Assembly (NCBI GenBank): GCA_934371475.1
Contig: CAKRNX010000040.1
Coordinates: 1 to 16,881, forward strand
DNA from: an uncultured Lachnospiraceae bacterium
GTDB taxonomy: Bacteria > Bacillota > Clostridia > Lachnospirales > Lachnospiraceae
DNA length: 16,881 bases
Reading direction: 5' to 3'
Part shown: positions 1 to 6,894 of the stretch, one piece after another
How the letters are laid out: every line of letters begins with the position of its first letter
Position numbering within the stretch: the first letter of the stretch is position 1
Notes under the pieces: model-generated
Database searches by the model: none
Told to the model about the DNA's origin: nothing
What the model saw: the letters and a program-made list of their open reading frames with translations, nothing else
Program-made: the position numbers and the translations under genes

Positions 1-58
1 GCGGGCTACTGCTTTGGCAGCACAGCTTTTGTTCCGCGCGCGAGCAGGCTTCTTCTCT

Positions 59-120
59 GCGAGCTGCGCATCTTGCCAGAAGCTTTTATTTCACAGGACG
101 CAATTTCCTGTGAAATAAAA
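59..120 (-). repeat. Composite palindromic repeat, copy 1
   Basis: A perfect 15-bp inverted repeat (arms 84-98 and 106-120, 7-nt loop) lies next to the box GCGAGCTGCGCATC at 59-72. Read on the minus strand, the order is terminator hairpin (117-156), palindrome, then GATGCGCAGCTCGC. The same order with a different palindrome sequence recurs at 8840-8938, so this is a repeated arrangement and not a chance hairpin. The outer A/T bases of the palindrome supply the T-run of the adjacent terminator. Bases 1-58 hold no gene that I can see. Confidence 0.6.
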
Positions 121-156
121 TGTCTGCCGGCAGAAGTTCCTCTCCACCGGCAGACA
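117..156 (-). terminator. Rho-independent terminator of the CLC gene
   Basis: On the minus strand a perfect 10-bp stem (arms 121-130 and 147-156, sequence TGTCTGCCGG and its complement) is followed by TTTTATTTC (120-112). It lies about 110 nt after the stop codon of the CLC gene and in the right orientation to end that transcript. The loop is long (16 nt), but the GC-rich stem and T-run are convincing. Confidence 0.75.
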
Positions 157-265
157 CATAAAACTCATATTCTCATGTAATTTCCGTGAGCAGCAAACCA
201 GGCAGCCATACCTGCTGCATGGATAATTTGGCGGCTGCCGCAAAGGACAACTACCCTGCTGCAAA

Positions 266-1537
266 TCAGCTCTTGGTTGGATGATTGATATATTTTGCTT
301 TATATTTGGAATATACAATCGTCTGATCCTTATACAGTCCATAATAGCCGGACGCCGCGTAACTGATCGACACTGCAATCAGATAGAATGATACGCCCTC
401 GAATCCAAACAGTTCAAACGCAATCAGAATTGACGTGAGGGGACAGTTTGTAACACCGCAAAATACCGCTGCCATTCCGGCTGCCGCACAGATGGAGGAC
501 GGCATTCCCAGAAGGCTGCCCGCCACACAGCCGAATGTGGCTCCGATACAGAAAGAAGGTACGATCTCGCCTCCCCGGAAGCCTGCCCGCATAGTCAGCG
601 CTGTCAGCACCAGCTTCCAGAAAAATGCCAGCGGATCTGCCTTTCCTTCTTCTACTGCCGAAGCGATCAGCCCCGTGCTGGCACCCATATAATCTGTGGT
701 GTGCAGCAGCATCATAATTCCGATAATCAGGCCGCTGGCCACCACTACCCGCAGATACGGATTTTTCAGCCATTTTTTGTATCCGATATCCACCCACTTC
801 AGTATCAGGCAGAACAGAATACTGATCACCGCGCATCCCAGCGCGATAATTCCCATTTTGATGCCGGTCTCCACCGTCAGCGGCGGGATCTGGCTCACAT
901 GGAACGCCTCCGGATGGATACCCATACTGGCTGCAAAATTAGTGGCAATCAGTGAAGAGATCACACACGGCACCAATGCCGTATAGTACATAACGCCGAC
1001 GCTCACTACCTCCATCGCAAAAACCGCCGCCGCCATCGGCGTTCCGAATAATGCGGAAAACGCAGCGCTCATACCGCACATCACCATCACATGACGGTCT
1101 TCCTCATCCAGAGGCAGCCACCGTCCCAGCTGATTTCCGATACTGCCTCCCAGCTGAATGACTGCTCCTTCACGTCCGGCGGATCCTCCGGTCAGGTGTG
1201 TCAGTGCGGTGGATACAAAAATCAGCGGCGCTGAACGCAGCGGCACATCGTCCTTTGAACTGATTGTTGAAAATACCTGGTTGGCACCACGGTCATCTTT
1301 TCCGAATTTCTGATACAGAAATACAATGAGCAGACCTGCCGCCGGCAGAAAGAAAAAAATCCATCCATGAGACTGCCGGTATGTTGTGACCACCGTCAGC
1401 ACATAGGCGAACAGCGTACTGGCTCCGCCTACCACACAGCCTGTCAGCACCGCCAACAGCAGCCATTTTCCAAGGCTTGTCATGTCCCGCCGTATCTTGC
1501 CCCAGTAATACTCCAATTTACTTTCCTGTTTCTCCAT
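266..1537 (-). CDS. CLC-family anion channel/antiporter with unusual filter motifs
   Basis: This 423-residue integral membrane protein belongs to the CLC family of anion channels and anion/proton antiporters. The family signature after helix E is clear: GGSAGREGAVIQLGGS at about 117-132, with the gating glutamate at E123. The second half has GGEIVPSF at 322-329, matching the GxFxP motif. Two filter motifs depart from the chloride type. The GSGIP position appears to be RGANQV (83-88), and GREGP is GREGA. Such changes are typical of CLC subgroups that include fluoride exporters, so chloride should not be assumed as the substrate. No CBS domain is present, as in most bacterial CLCs. The start is not ideal: AAGGAG sits only 2 nt from the ATG, with a weaker GAGAGG further upstream. 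An extended -10 promoter precedes it, and a terminator follows at 117-156. The family call is sure; ion specificity is open. Confidence 0.9.
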   Translation of the reverse strand: MEKQESKLEYYWGKIRRDMTSLGKWLLLAVLTGCVVGGASTLFAYVLTVVTTYRQSHGWIFFFLPAAGLLIVFLYQKFGKDDRGANQVFSTISSKDDVPLRSAPLIFVSTALTHLTGGSAGREGAVIQLGGSIGNQLGRWLPLDEEDRHVMVMCGMSAAFSALFGTPMAAAVFAMEVVSVGVMYYTALVPCVISSLIATNFAASMGIHPEAFHVSQIPPLTVETGIKMGIIALGCAVISILFCLILKWVDIGYKKWLKNPYLRVVVASGLIIGIMMLLHTTDYMGASTGLIASAVEEGKADPLAFFWKLVLTALTMRAGFRGGEIVPSFCIGATFGCVAGSLLGMPSSICAAAGMAAVFCGVTNCPLTSILIAFELFGFEGVSFYLIAVSISYAASGYYGLYKDQTIVYSKYKAKYINHPTKS

Positions 1538-1563
1538 AGCTCCTTCTCATCCTCTCGTAACTT

Positions 1564-1605
1564 TATAGCAACTGCTATAGAATATCTCCAGGAGCTATTA
1601 TAGCA
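1564..1605 (-). promoter_or_regulatory. Promoter of the CLC gene with TGCTATA half-sites
   Basis: On the minus strand TGC-TATAAT (1605-1597) is a perfect -10 with the TG extension; no good -35 is seen. Just downstream, within the expected 5' leader, lies the inverted repeat TATAGCA-AC-TGCTATA (1564-1579). Its half-site TGCTATA also occurs inside the extended -10 (1605-1599). The three half-sites could bind a repressor, or the inverted repeat could form an RNA hairpin. No fluoride riboswitch motif is evident in the 98-nt gap. Confidence 0.5.
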
Positions 1606-1635
1606 CATTTTCTGCAGTGCAACATTACTTCTATT

Positions 1636-3681
1636 TTATTTCCGGTTCCTTCCCTCACCTCCGAAGTCAGCGCTGACAATGCCATAATATGCCCCGGACG
1701 TCACACGGTAGAGCAGCATGTACAGCAGAAAAAATCCCGCAAAGCTGACAGAAGTCACCGTAAGCATCAGTCTTGTATTCGTCAGGCCAAACATTGACAG
1801 CAGCTGTGAAATGATCGGATATGCAAAGATCTGGTGCATCCCCGCTACCATAGGCGGCAGGAAGAAAACAGTCAGGATCTGCGAATTGATACTCTTTCTG
1901 ATTTCTCTCTTTGTCATTCCTACTTTCTGCATAATCTCAAATCCCGCCTTGTCCTCGATTCCTTCTGAGATCTGCCGGTAATACATAATCAGCACAGTGG
2001 CAAACAAAAATACACTTCCCAGCAGAATGCCGATAAAAAACAGTCCGCCAAATGTCCCGTAGAATGACTCCCGGTTCTCCGCCCGAATCCCAATGGATAC
2101 TTCAAGATTTTCATCTTCCTTCTGCAATACTGCAAGCTGTTCCCTGATTTCTTCTCCGATGATGATCTGTTCCCCGCTCTCACACCCCAGATCAAAACCA
2201 AACATCCGCTGGTATGATCCTTCCTGTTCCTGCATGTTTTCTTCCACCAGCTGCGTATACTGCACAAAATCCGGCACAACAAGATAGATTTTCAGCCAGC
2301 CCAGCGATGTATCTGTTTCATCTTGAACCACATCCTTCACCTGCTTCTTTACGGTCAGCGGTTCCAGATTTAACAGCTGGATCGTGTTCTCACTGTATGT
2401 TGCCTTCCCGGCACACAGGATCGTCTCTCCCTGCTCCAGAGTCTCCTGCGTTCCCATTATTCTGTTGTAATCCTCCAGTGCAATGATCCTTATCTGACGT
2501 ATATTGGAAAAATCAAGCCCGGTATCACCTTTGCTCGGTCCCAGTACGTGCGTTCCCTCCATGGACATAGTTCCCACATCCATCATCCAGAAGTCCTGTG
2601 TATCTTTCTCTGACAGCCCGTGCGTGTGCAAAGTTTTTTCTACCGCCTTTGTCACATTCCTGCTCTGAACATCGCCCAGAAATTCCTCCCGGCTGCCAAA
2701 TACTGTGATATTGAACTCTTTCGGATAGCGGTTATGCAGGCTGTCTTCTGTTCCCACATACAGACAGGTAGTGGCAGAAAACATAACAATCACCATGGTA
2801 CACAGAATACAGATAGAAGCCAGCCCCTCCCCGTTCCGTCTCATGCGGTATGTCATGGAAGATACGGAGATAAAATGATTTGTCTGATAATAATACTTCT
2901 TATTTTTCTGCAGCAATCTGCACAGCGTCACAGAACCTGCTGTAAACAGAAGATATGTACCAACAATAACAAACAGCACTGCAACCAGAAACCACAGGAC
3001 AGCTGACAGTGGATTTTTCACAACTGCGGCAATGCCATATCCCATTCCAAGAATGATCAGACCTGCCAGAGCCAGCAGCCAGTTTGCTTTGGGCGGGCGT
3101 TCTCCCTCATTTTGACTGTGCAGCAGTTCAATGGGCTTGGAACGAAACACCTGCCACAGCGTGCGCAGCAACAGCAAAAAGAAAATAACTGCAAATACCT
3201 GCAGTGTCCGGAGAATCGCCTGCGGTTCCACTGCTATGGCAAAACCTGCGCTTCCCTGAAGCAGACGGATCATGCACAGCTCTGCTATTTTTGAAAACAG
3301 AATTCCCAGGAAAATCCCTCCGGCCAGGGCAGTAAACGCTTCGATCAGATTTTCCCAGACCATGATTCTGCTCAGATTTCGTTTATCCATTCCCAGTACA
3401 TTGTAAAGCCCCAGTTCCCGTTTTCTTCCTTTCATCAGAACGGAATTGGTATAAAACAGAAAAATCAGCGCAAATACCGCGATCATAACTCTGCCTATTC
3501 CCAAAATCATCTGCATGCTGCTGCCGCCTGCCATGCCGGAGAGCGTTTTGCTTACATGCAGAAATTCAATGATATAGTGCATCATGACCATGACAATGCA
3601 GGTACACAGATACGGCAGATACAGTTTCCTGTTTTTCTTAATTCCATGACACGCCATTCTGAGATAAAACAGACTTTTCAT
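1636..3681 (-). CDS. Bce-type ABC transporter permease (FtsX-like)
   Basis: This 681-residue permease has the layout of BceB/VraG-type peptide-detoxification transporters. Ten membrane segments can be placed near residues 20-42, 60-80, 110-135, 155-175, 201-221, 227-247 and 287-309, plus three after about 550. Between helices 7 and 8 lies a large extracytoplasmic domain (about 310-550), the hallmark of the family and the presumed site of contact with the peptide or its lipid target. FtsX-like domains flank it. With its ATPase it would act in the membrane against antimicrobial peptides such as bacitracin-like or lantibiotic compounds, and would pass the signal to the kinase. The gene overlaps the ATPase gene by 4 bp (ATGA, 3681-3678), which implies translational coupling. 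No clear terminator separates it from the CLC gene downstream. The substrate cannot be read from sequence. Confidence 0.9.
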   Translation of the reverse strand: MKSLFYLRMACHGIKKNRKLYLPYLCTCIVMVMMHYIIEFLHVSKTLSGMAGGSSMQMILGIGRVMIAVFALIFLFYTNSVLMKGRKRELGLYNVLGMDKRNLSRIMVWENLIEAFTALAGGIFLGILFSKIAELCMIRLLQGSAGFAIAVEPQAILRTLQVFAVIFFLLLLRTLWQVFRSKPIELLHSQNEGERPPKANWLLALAGLIILGMGYGIAAVVKNPLSAVLWFLVAVLFVIVGTYLLFTAGSVTLCRLLQKNKKYYYQTNHFISVSSMTYRMRRNGEGLASICILCTMVIVMFSATTCLYVGTEDSLHNRYPKEFNITVFGSREEFLGDVQSRNVTKAVEKTLHTHGLSEKDTQDFWMMDVGTMSMEGTHVLGPSKGDTGLDFSNIRQIRIIALEDYNRIMGTQETLEQGETILCAGKATYSENTIQLLNLEPLTVKKQVKDVVQDETDTSLGWLKIYLVVPDFVQYTQLVEENMQEQEGSYQRMFGFDLGCESGEQIIIGEEIREQLAVLQKEDENLEVSIGIRAENRESFYGTFGGLFFIGILLGSVFLFATVLIMYYRQISEGIEDKAGFEIMQKVGMTKREIRKSINSQILTVFFLPPMVAGMHQIFAYPIISQLLSMFGLTNTRLMLTVTSVSFAGFFLLYMLLYRVTSGAYYGIVSADFGGEGRNRK

Positions 3682-4442
3682 GCTTTATCACCACCCATCA
3701 TAATCATGGTCAGCGTATTGGAGATCTTCTGATACTGTTCTTCCCTGCTGCACTCGCCACGGTAAAGCTGGTGATATACCGTCCCGTCCTTGATAAACAG
3801 CACACGCCCCGCCTGACTGGCGGCTTTCACCGAATGTGTCACCATGACAATCGTCTGGCCGCTTTTGTTAATCTCGGTAAATAACTGAAGCATCTCATCT
3901 GTGGATCTTGAATCAAGCGCACCTGTCGGCTCATCTGCCAGAAGCAGTTTCGGTCCGGTAATCAACGCCCGGGCCACAGCTGCCCGCTGCTTCTGACCAC
4001 CGGACACTTCATATGGATATTTTTTCAGAAGTGTGCTAATCCCCAGTTTTTCTGCCAGTGGTCCAATTCTCCGACTCATCTCCTCATAGCTGCGCCCGGC
4101 CAGTACCATGGGAAGATAAATATTATCCTCCAGCGTAAAGGTGTCCAGCAGATTAAAATCCTGAAATACAAATCCCAGCTGTTCTCTCCGAAATGCCGCC
4201 CGATCCCTCTCCCGGATCTGATCCAGATTTTTACCCGCAAGACGCACCGTGCCGCCGCTGGATTGATCCAGTGCCGCCAGTATATTCAGCAGCGTCGTTT
4301 TTCCGGATCCGGATTCTCCCATAATCGCTGCATATTCTCCTTCTTCGACTGCAAAAGTAACGTTTTTCAGGGCTTCTACCTTATTTCCTCCAAGCTTTGT
4401 AACATAAGTTTTCTTCAGCCCTTCTACTTCCAGAATACTCAT
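3678..4442 (-). CDS. Bce-type ABC transporter ATP-binding protein
   Basis: A 254-residue ATPase of the MacB/LolD/BceA class that powers the FtsX-like permease encoded directly downstream. Walker A is GESGSGKT at 42-49, the Q-loop glutamine is about Q94, the signature is VSGGQKQR at 146-153, Walker B is LLLADEP at 166-172, and the switch histidine is H203. I placed the start at 4442, because AGGAGG at 4454-4449 gives a 6-nt spacer; an in-frame ATG 36 nt upstream has no comparable ribosome site. The stop overlaps the permease start (ATGA). The gene is transcribed from a promoter about 230 nt upstream that carries a BceR-type operator, so it is probably induced by the two-component pair encoded next to it. 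The family is certain; the drug or peptide handled is unknown. Confidence 0.93.
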   Translation of the reverse strand: MSILEVEGLKKTYVTKLGGNKVEALKNVTFAVEEGEYAAIMGESGSGKTTLLNILAALDQSSGGTVRLAGKNLDQIRERDRAAFRREQLGFVFQDFNLLDTFTLEDNIYLPMVLAGRSYEEMSRRIGPLAEKLGISTLLKKYPYEVSGGQKQRAAVARALITGPKLLLADEPTGALDSRSTDEMLQLFTEINKSGQTIVMVTHSVKAASQAGRVLFIKDGTVYHQLYRGECSREEQYQKISNTLTMIMMGGDKA

Positions 4443-4519
4443 CTTTTTCCTCCTGCTATTCCCGGCTGCATCCTCCATCTTTTTTCTCTCTTTCCATATC
4501 CCATATTGCAGGCAGACCT

Positions 4520-4585
4520 CTATATCAATGTGGAGTGACTCCCACCTCTGATATAGCCTCCGTCAGGATTGCCAGGGCATTCTCG
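4520..4585 (+). repeat. Intergenic repeat, copy E (both modules)
   Basis: Two palindromic modules lie side by side. The first has perfect 8-bp arms CTATATCA/TGATATAG (4520-4527, 4549-4556) enclosing GTGGAGT-G-ACTCCCAC (4530-4545). The second is CAGGATTGCC-AG-GGCATTCTCG (4564-4585). The second module recurs at 4753, 5920, 7584 and 15866. The first resembles 15966-15991, where CCCACC(T/A)CTGATAT is shared. The repeat overlaps the 3' half of a 45-codon ORF on the other strand. Confidence 0.55.
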
Positions 4586-4662
4586 AACCTTTTATTCCTG
4601 CGGGCAACGGGTCTTGTCCCCAGGCCTGTATGGATATCCGGCGACTGCAGCATATCTTTCAT
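4525..4662 (-). CDS. Possible 45-residue small protein in the Bce leader
   Basis: An uninterrupted 45-codon frame runs from ATG (4662) to TGA (4525). It begins about 5 nt after the expected start of the transcript from the extended -10 at 4674-4682, so it would be almost leaderless. I see no Shine-Dalgarno; an in-frame ATG at 4653 follows a weak AAAG. The product begins MKDMLQSPDIHTGLG, is basic in the middle (RPVARRNKR), has a helical-looking stretch (FENALAILTEAISEV), and ends GVTPH. The 3' half coincides with two palindromic modules also found in other gaps, so the frame may be a by-product of a repeat and not a gene. I do not recognise a family. If translated, its place between operator and transporter genes would make it a candidate leader or partner peptide. 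Confidence 0.25.
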   Translation of the reverse strand: MKDMLQSPDIHTGLGTRPVARRNKRFENALAILTEAISEVGVTPH

Positions 4663-4673
4663 TTACAGTCTCT

Positions 4674-4682
4674 ATCATAGCA
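4674..4682 (-). promoter_or_regulatory. Extended -10 promoter of the Bce transporter operon
   Basis: TGC-TATGAT on the minus strand (4682-4674) fits an extended -10 box. The -35 position, 17 bp upstream, has no recognisable hexamer, which is usual for promoters that need an activator. The BceR-type operator lies about 60 bp upstream (centre to -10 about 64 bp). The leader to the ATPase start would be about 225 nt. Confidence 0.5.
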
Positions 4683-4684
4683 AA

Positions 4685-4725
4685 AGGGAAAATGAAGCTC
4701 TATCGTTTCGGCTTACATTTTCCCT
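4685..4725. repeat. 14-bp inverted repeat between operator and -10
   Basis: AGGGAAAATG-AAGC (4685-4698) pairs with GCTT-A-CATTTTCCCT (4711-4725), a 14-bp stem with a single bulged base around a 12-nt centre. It fills the space where a -35 should be, between the BceR-type operator and the extended -10. It could be a second protein-binding site or part of a repeat element. No T-run follows on the minus strand, so it is unlikely to be a terminator. Confidence 0.55.
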
Positions 4726-4732
4726 CTCATTT

Positions 4733-4748
4733 CTTACAGTTTTGTAAG
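4733..4748. promoter_or_regulatory. BceR-type operator
   Basis: CTTACA-GTTT-TGTAAG is a perfect 6+4+6 inverted repeat. It matches the TNACA-N4-TGTAA consensus known for BceR-like regulators of Bacillus. It lies in the gap between the kinase gene and the transporter genes, upstream of the extended -10 at 4674-4682. The predicted binding protein is the OmpR-family regulator encoded at 5979-6695. No second match was seen upstream of the regulator gene. Confidence 0.75.
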
Positions 4749-4752
4749 AGTT

Positions 4753-4793
4753 CAAGAATCCCCCTGCATTCTTGCTGCGAGGTGGGCGTCACC
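4753..4793 (+). repeat. Intergenic hairpin repeat, copy A
   Basis: CAAGAATCCC-CC-TGCATTCTTG (4753-4774) is followed by CTGCGAGGTG and then by GGTG-GGCGT-CACC (4781-4793), itself a small hairpin. The first part is the same element as at 7584 and 15866, and CTGCGAGGTG is shared exactly with copy D (15866). The hairpin is imperfect here, with two mismatches near the loop. It lies 4 bp beyond the BceR-type operator, on the kinase side. Confidence 0.6.
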
Positions 4794-4853
4794 TCACAGC
4801 CGGTATACTGTTTTTGCTCAGGAATGCAGCCTGCAAAGATATCTGTGGATCCG

Positions 4854-5876
4854 CTATTCAGCCATCCTCACCGCATCCTGGAACCGGATGCTGACCGTCG
4901 TTCCGCAGTCCGGTATCGACTCGGCACTGATCACATGTCCCATATTTTCACAGATCCTTCTGCACAGGTACAGACCAAGACCGCTGGATTTACACTGACT
5001 TCTTCCATTGTACCCCGTATAGCCTTTTTCAAAAATACGCGGAAGATCCTGTGGAGCGATCCCGATTCCCGTATCTTTTATTTTCAGCACATTCTCATCC
5101 ATACAGATCGAGATCTCTCCCGCCGGAGTATACTTTATCGCATTGGACAGCACCTGCTCTAACACAAACAGCAGCCATTTCTTATCTGTGACCACGCATG
5201 CTTCCGTCGGCTCATATTTCAGACGGATCCTTTTGCGGATAAAGGATCCTGCATATTTTTTCACCGCCTGACGGATCAGCACATCCATCTCACACATTTC
5301 AAATACATAGTCCGTCGTATCTGAATCCAGCCTGAGGTAGCACAGCACCATCTCCACATACTGTTCAATCCTGGAAAGCTCCATAGACAGTTCCCCTGCC
5401 ATCGGAGTATCCTCTTTCTGCAATGCCAGTCCCATTGAGGCAATTGGCAGCTTGATCTGATGCACCCATACAGTGTAATAATCGATCATGTCGCGGTATC
5501 TCTTTTCATCCTCTGCCCTCGTCTGCTCCAGCTGCTCCCAGAGTCTGCCAATGATTTCCTGATAGTCTGTCTCCAATGCCGTCTCTGCCTGTGGCAGGTT
5601 TTCTGTAATCTGACAGTCACACCCTGCCTGTTCGCTCAGACAGCGGTGTTTTTTCCACTCATGGAGCCATCCGTTCCCTGCGCCTGCCGCTATCGTTACC
5701 GCGCAGAGCACCCCCGGATACCGCAGCGCCTCCAGAGGGATACCGTAAAGTACCAGAACAACCGCAGTCAGCAGACCGCAAAGCACTGCAGTCATCACCG
5801 TCCGCAGATGAGAATAAACATATTTTACAGTAAAATGACCGATCCCATTATATTTTCCGCGTTTCTTCCGCATCAT
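4854..5876 (-). CDS. Bce-type intramembrane-sensing histidine kinase
   Basis: A 340-residue sensor kinase with two membrane helices (about 26-46 and 54-70) separated by only a few residues and no extracytoplasmic sensor domain. This is the layout of BceS-type kinases, which read the state of a partner ABC transporter. The phosphoacceptor is H139 in the motif VHQIKLPIASM. The N-box is NAIKYTP (N245), the ATP lid has DTGIGI (D268-I273), and the G-box is GLGLYL (299-304). ATP would phosphorylate H139, which passes phosphate to the regulator encoded 102 nt upstream. GGAGG at 5886-5882 serves either ATG at 5876 or 5873. The gap to the regulator gene holds a hairpin repeat (5920-5941). Family and role are firm; the inducing peptide is unknown. 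Confidence 0.92.
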   Translation of the reverse strand: MMRKKRGKYNGIGHFTVKYVYSHLRTVMTAVLCGLLTAVVLVLYGIPLEALRYPGVLCAVTIAAGAGNGWLHEWKKHRCLSEQAGCDCQITENLPQAETALETDYQEIIGRLWEQLEQTRAEDEKRYRDMIDYYTVWVHQIKLPIASMGLALQKEDTPMAGELSMELSRIEQYVEMVLCYLRLDSDTTDYVFEMCEMDVLIRQAVKKYAGSFIRKRIRLKYEPTEACVVTDKKWLLFVLEQVLSNAIKYTPAGEISICMDENVLKIKDTGIGIAPQDLPRIFEKGYTGYNGRSQCKSSGLGLYLCRRICENMGHVISAESIPDCGTTVSIRFQDAVRMAE

Positions 5877-5919
5877 CTGTTCCTCCGCCCCGTCTGCCTC
5901 AACTGTATCCGAACAAATT

Positions 5920-5941
5920 TAAGAATGCCCTGGTATTCTCG
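5920..5941 (+). repeat. Intergenic hairpin repeat, copy B
   Basis: TAAGAATGCC-CT-GGTATTCTCG is a copy of the GAATGCC/GGCATTC hairpin family. It pairs through one G-T wobble near the loop and is weak at the base. It lies between the regulator and kinase genes, within what should be a two-gene transcript, so it may shape the mRNA. Confidence 0.5.
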
Positions 5942-5978
5942 CCGCAAAGTAAGGATTTCCGGCTGCGCAAATGATTTT

Positions 5979-6695
5979 TCAAACATGCTGAACCTGTATC
6001 AGATATCCGACGCCGAATTTTGTGGCAATAAAATCATTCAAACCTGCACTGTCCAGCTTTTTACGCAGACGGTTGACATTCACTGTCAGCGTATTTTCAT
6101 CCACAAAGCTGTCCGTCTCCCACAGGCGCTCCATCAGTTTCTCACGGCTGACTACTTTTCCCCTGTGCTCCATCAGGGTCTGCAGTATACGGTATTCATT
6201 TCTTGTCAGTGCAATCTCTTCATTCTGGTAATATAAAGTCTGATCGCCCATATTCAGCATGGCGCCCCGATGCTCCAGCACAGGTGCCGCTTTTGCGAAA
6301 TCATAACTTCTCCTTAACAGAGCCTGGAGCTTTACTGTCAGCACAGACATGTCGAAAGGTTTCGAAATAAAGTCATCTGCCCCCATATTCATGGCCATAA
6401 TCATGTTCATGTTGTCGGAAGCGGAAGAAAGAAACATAATCGGAACACTCGATTCCCGTCGGATCTCACTGCACCAGTGATATCCATCAAAAAAAGGAAG
6501 CATGATATCCATCAGCACCAGATGCGGCTGATATATATGAAATTCCCCCATCACATCCCGGAAATTTTCCACACACTTCGCTTTCATTCCCCACATCTTA
6601 ACCTGTTCCCCAATTGCCCGGGCAATCCCTTTTTCATCCTCCACAATCAAAATCCGGTAACTCTCATTCCTTTTTTCTGATATGTACTGCTCCAT
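5979..6695 (-). CDS. Bce-type OmpR-family response regulator
   Basis: A 238-residue regulator with an N-terminal receiver domain (about 13-127) and a C-terminal OmpR/PhoB winged helix (about 140-235). The receiver has the acidic pair E19/D20, the phosphoacceptor D63 in LVLMDIMLP, S90 at the switch position and K112 in SKPFD. The DNA-binding part includes LTRNEYRILQ and the recognition-helix region VNRLRKKLD. I chose the ATG at 6695, because GGAGAGG lies directly upstream; the ATG at 6710 is preceded only by A/T-rich DNA. It is most likely the activator that binds TTACA-N4-TGTAA at 4733-4748 and induces the transporter genes. No obvious promoter was found in the repeat-rich gap upstream. Confidence 0.92.
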   Translation of the reverse strand: MEQYISEKRNESYRILIVEDEKGIARAIGEQVKMWGMKAKCVENFRDVMGEFHIYQPHLVLMDIMLPFFDGYHWCSEIRRESSVPIMFLSSASDNMNMIMAMNMGADDFISKPFDMSVLTVKLQALLRRSYDFAKAAPVLEHRGAMLNMGDQTLYYQNEEIALTRNEYRILQTLMEHRGKVVSREKLMERLWETDSFVDENTLTVNVNRLRKKLDSAGLNDFIATKFGVGYLIQVQHV

Positions 6696-6730
6696 GCCTC
6701 TCCTCTCCATTTTATTTTAAAATTCTGTTT

Positions 6731-6751
6731 AAAAAGCTTTTCATAAGCTGC
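6731..6751 (-). repeat. AAAAGCTTTT dispersed repeat, copy 1, with gap description
   Basis: Twenty-one bases here match 13268-13288 at 20 positions. On the minus strand the core AGCTT-ATGAA-AAGCT can form a 5-bp hairpin followed by five T residues, so it looks like a weak terminator. It lies about 36 nt before the start of the regulator gene. The same gap (6696-6885) also holds a hairpin at 6806-6822 (CAGTCAC-TTC-GCGACTG, one wobble on the minus-strand RNA) and a 42-bp repeat at 6853-6894. Confidence 0.4.
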
Positions 6752-6852
6752 TCATCCCGTTTGCAGAAATAATTCGTAAAGCGGACATTCGCATGCTCAT
6801 GAACGCAGTCACTTCGCGACTGTCATCGGGAGCTTTTACCCCGACCCACTGC

Positions 6853-6894
6853 TTAGTGCTCCACGCACCTGAAGCGGGGGAATGCTTATTCTGC
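6853..6894 (+). repeat. 42-bp dispersed repeat at a gene 3' end, copy 1
   Basis: This segment aligns without gaps to 8193-8234 with 38 of 42 bases identical, ending in AATGCTTATTCTGC in both. It reaches into nth: the stop codon (6886-6888) and the last two codons lie inside the repeat. The second copy ends 2 bp short of the stop codon of the ABC ATPase gene. The repeat therefore seems to target or follow gene 3' ends in the same orientation. Confidence 0.7.

Noticed and set aside
1538..1635. Possible fluoride riboswitch upstream of the CLC gene
   Set aside because: The short leader lacks the conserved core of that riboswitch; only a promoter and a small inverted repeat are visible.
4751..4871. 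Open frame after the kinase stop in another frame, running through repeat copy A
   Set aside because: No start codon or ribosome site. It might look like a frameshifted kinase end, but the kinase has all its catalytic boxes and a normal length.
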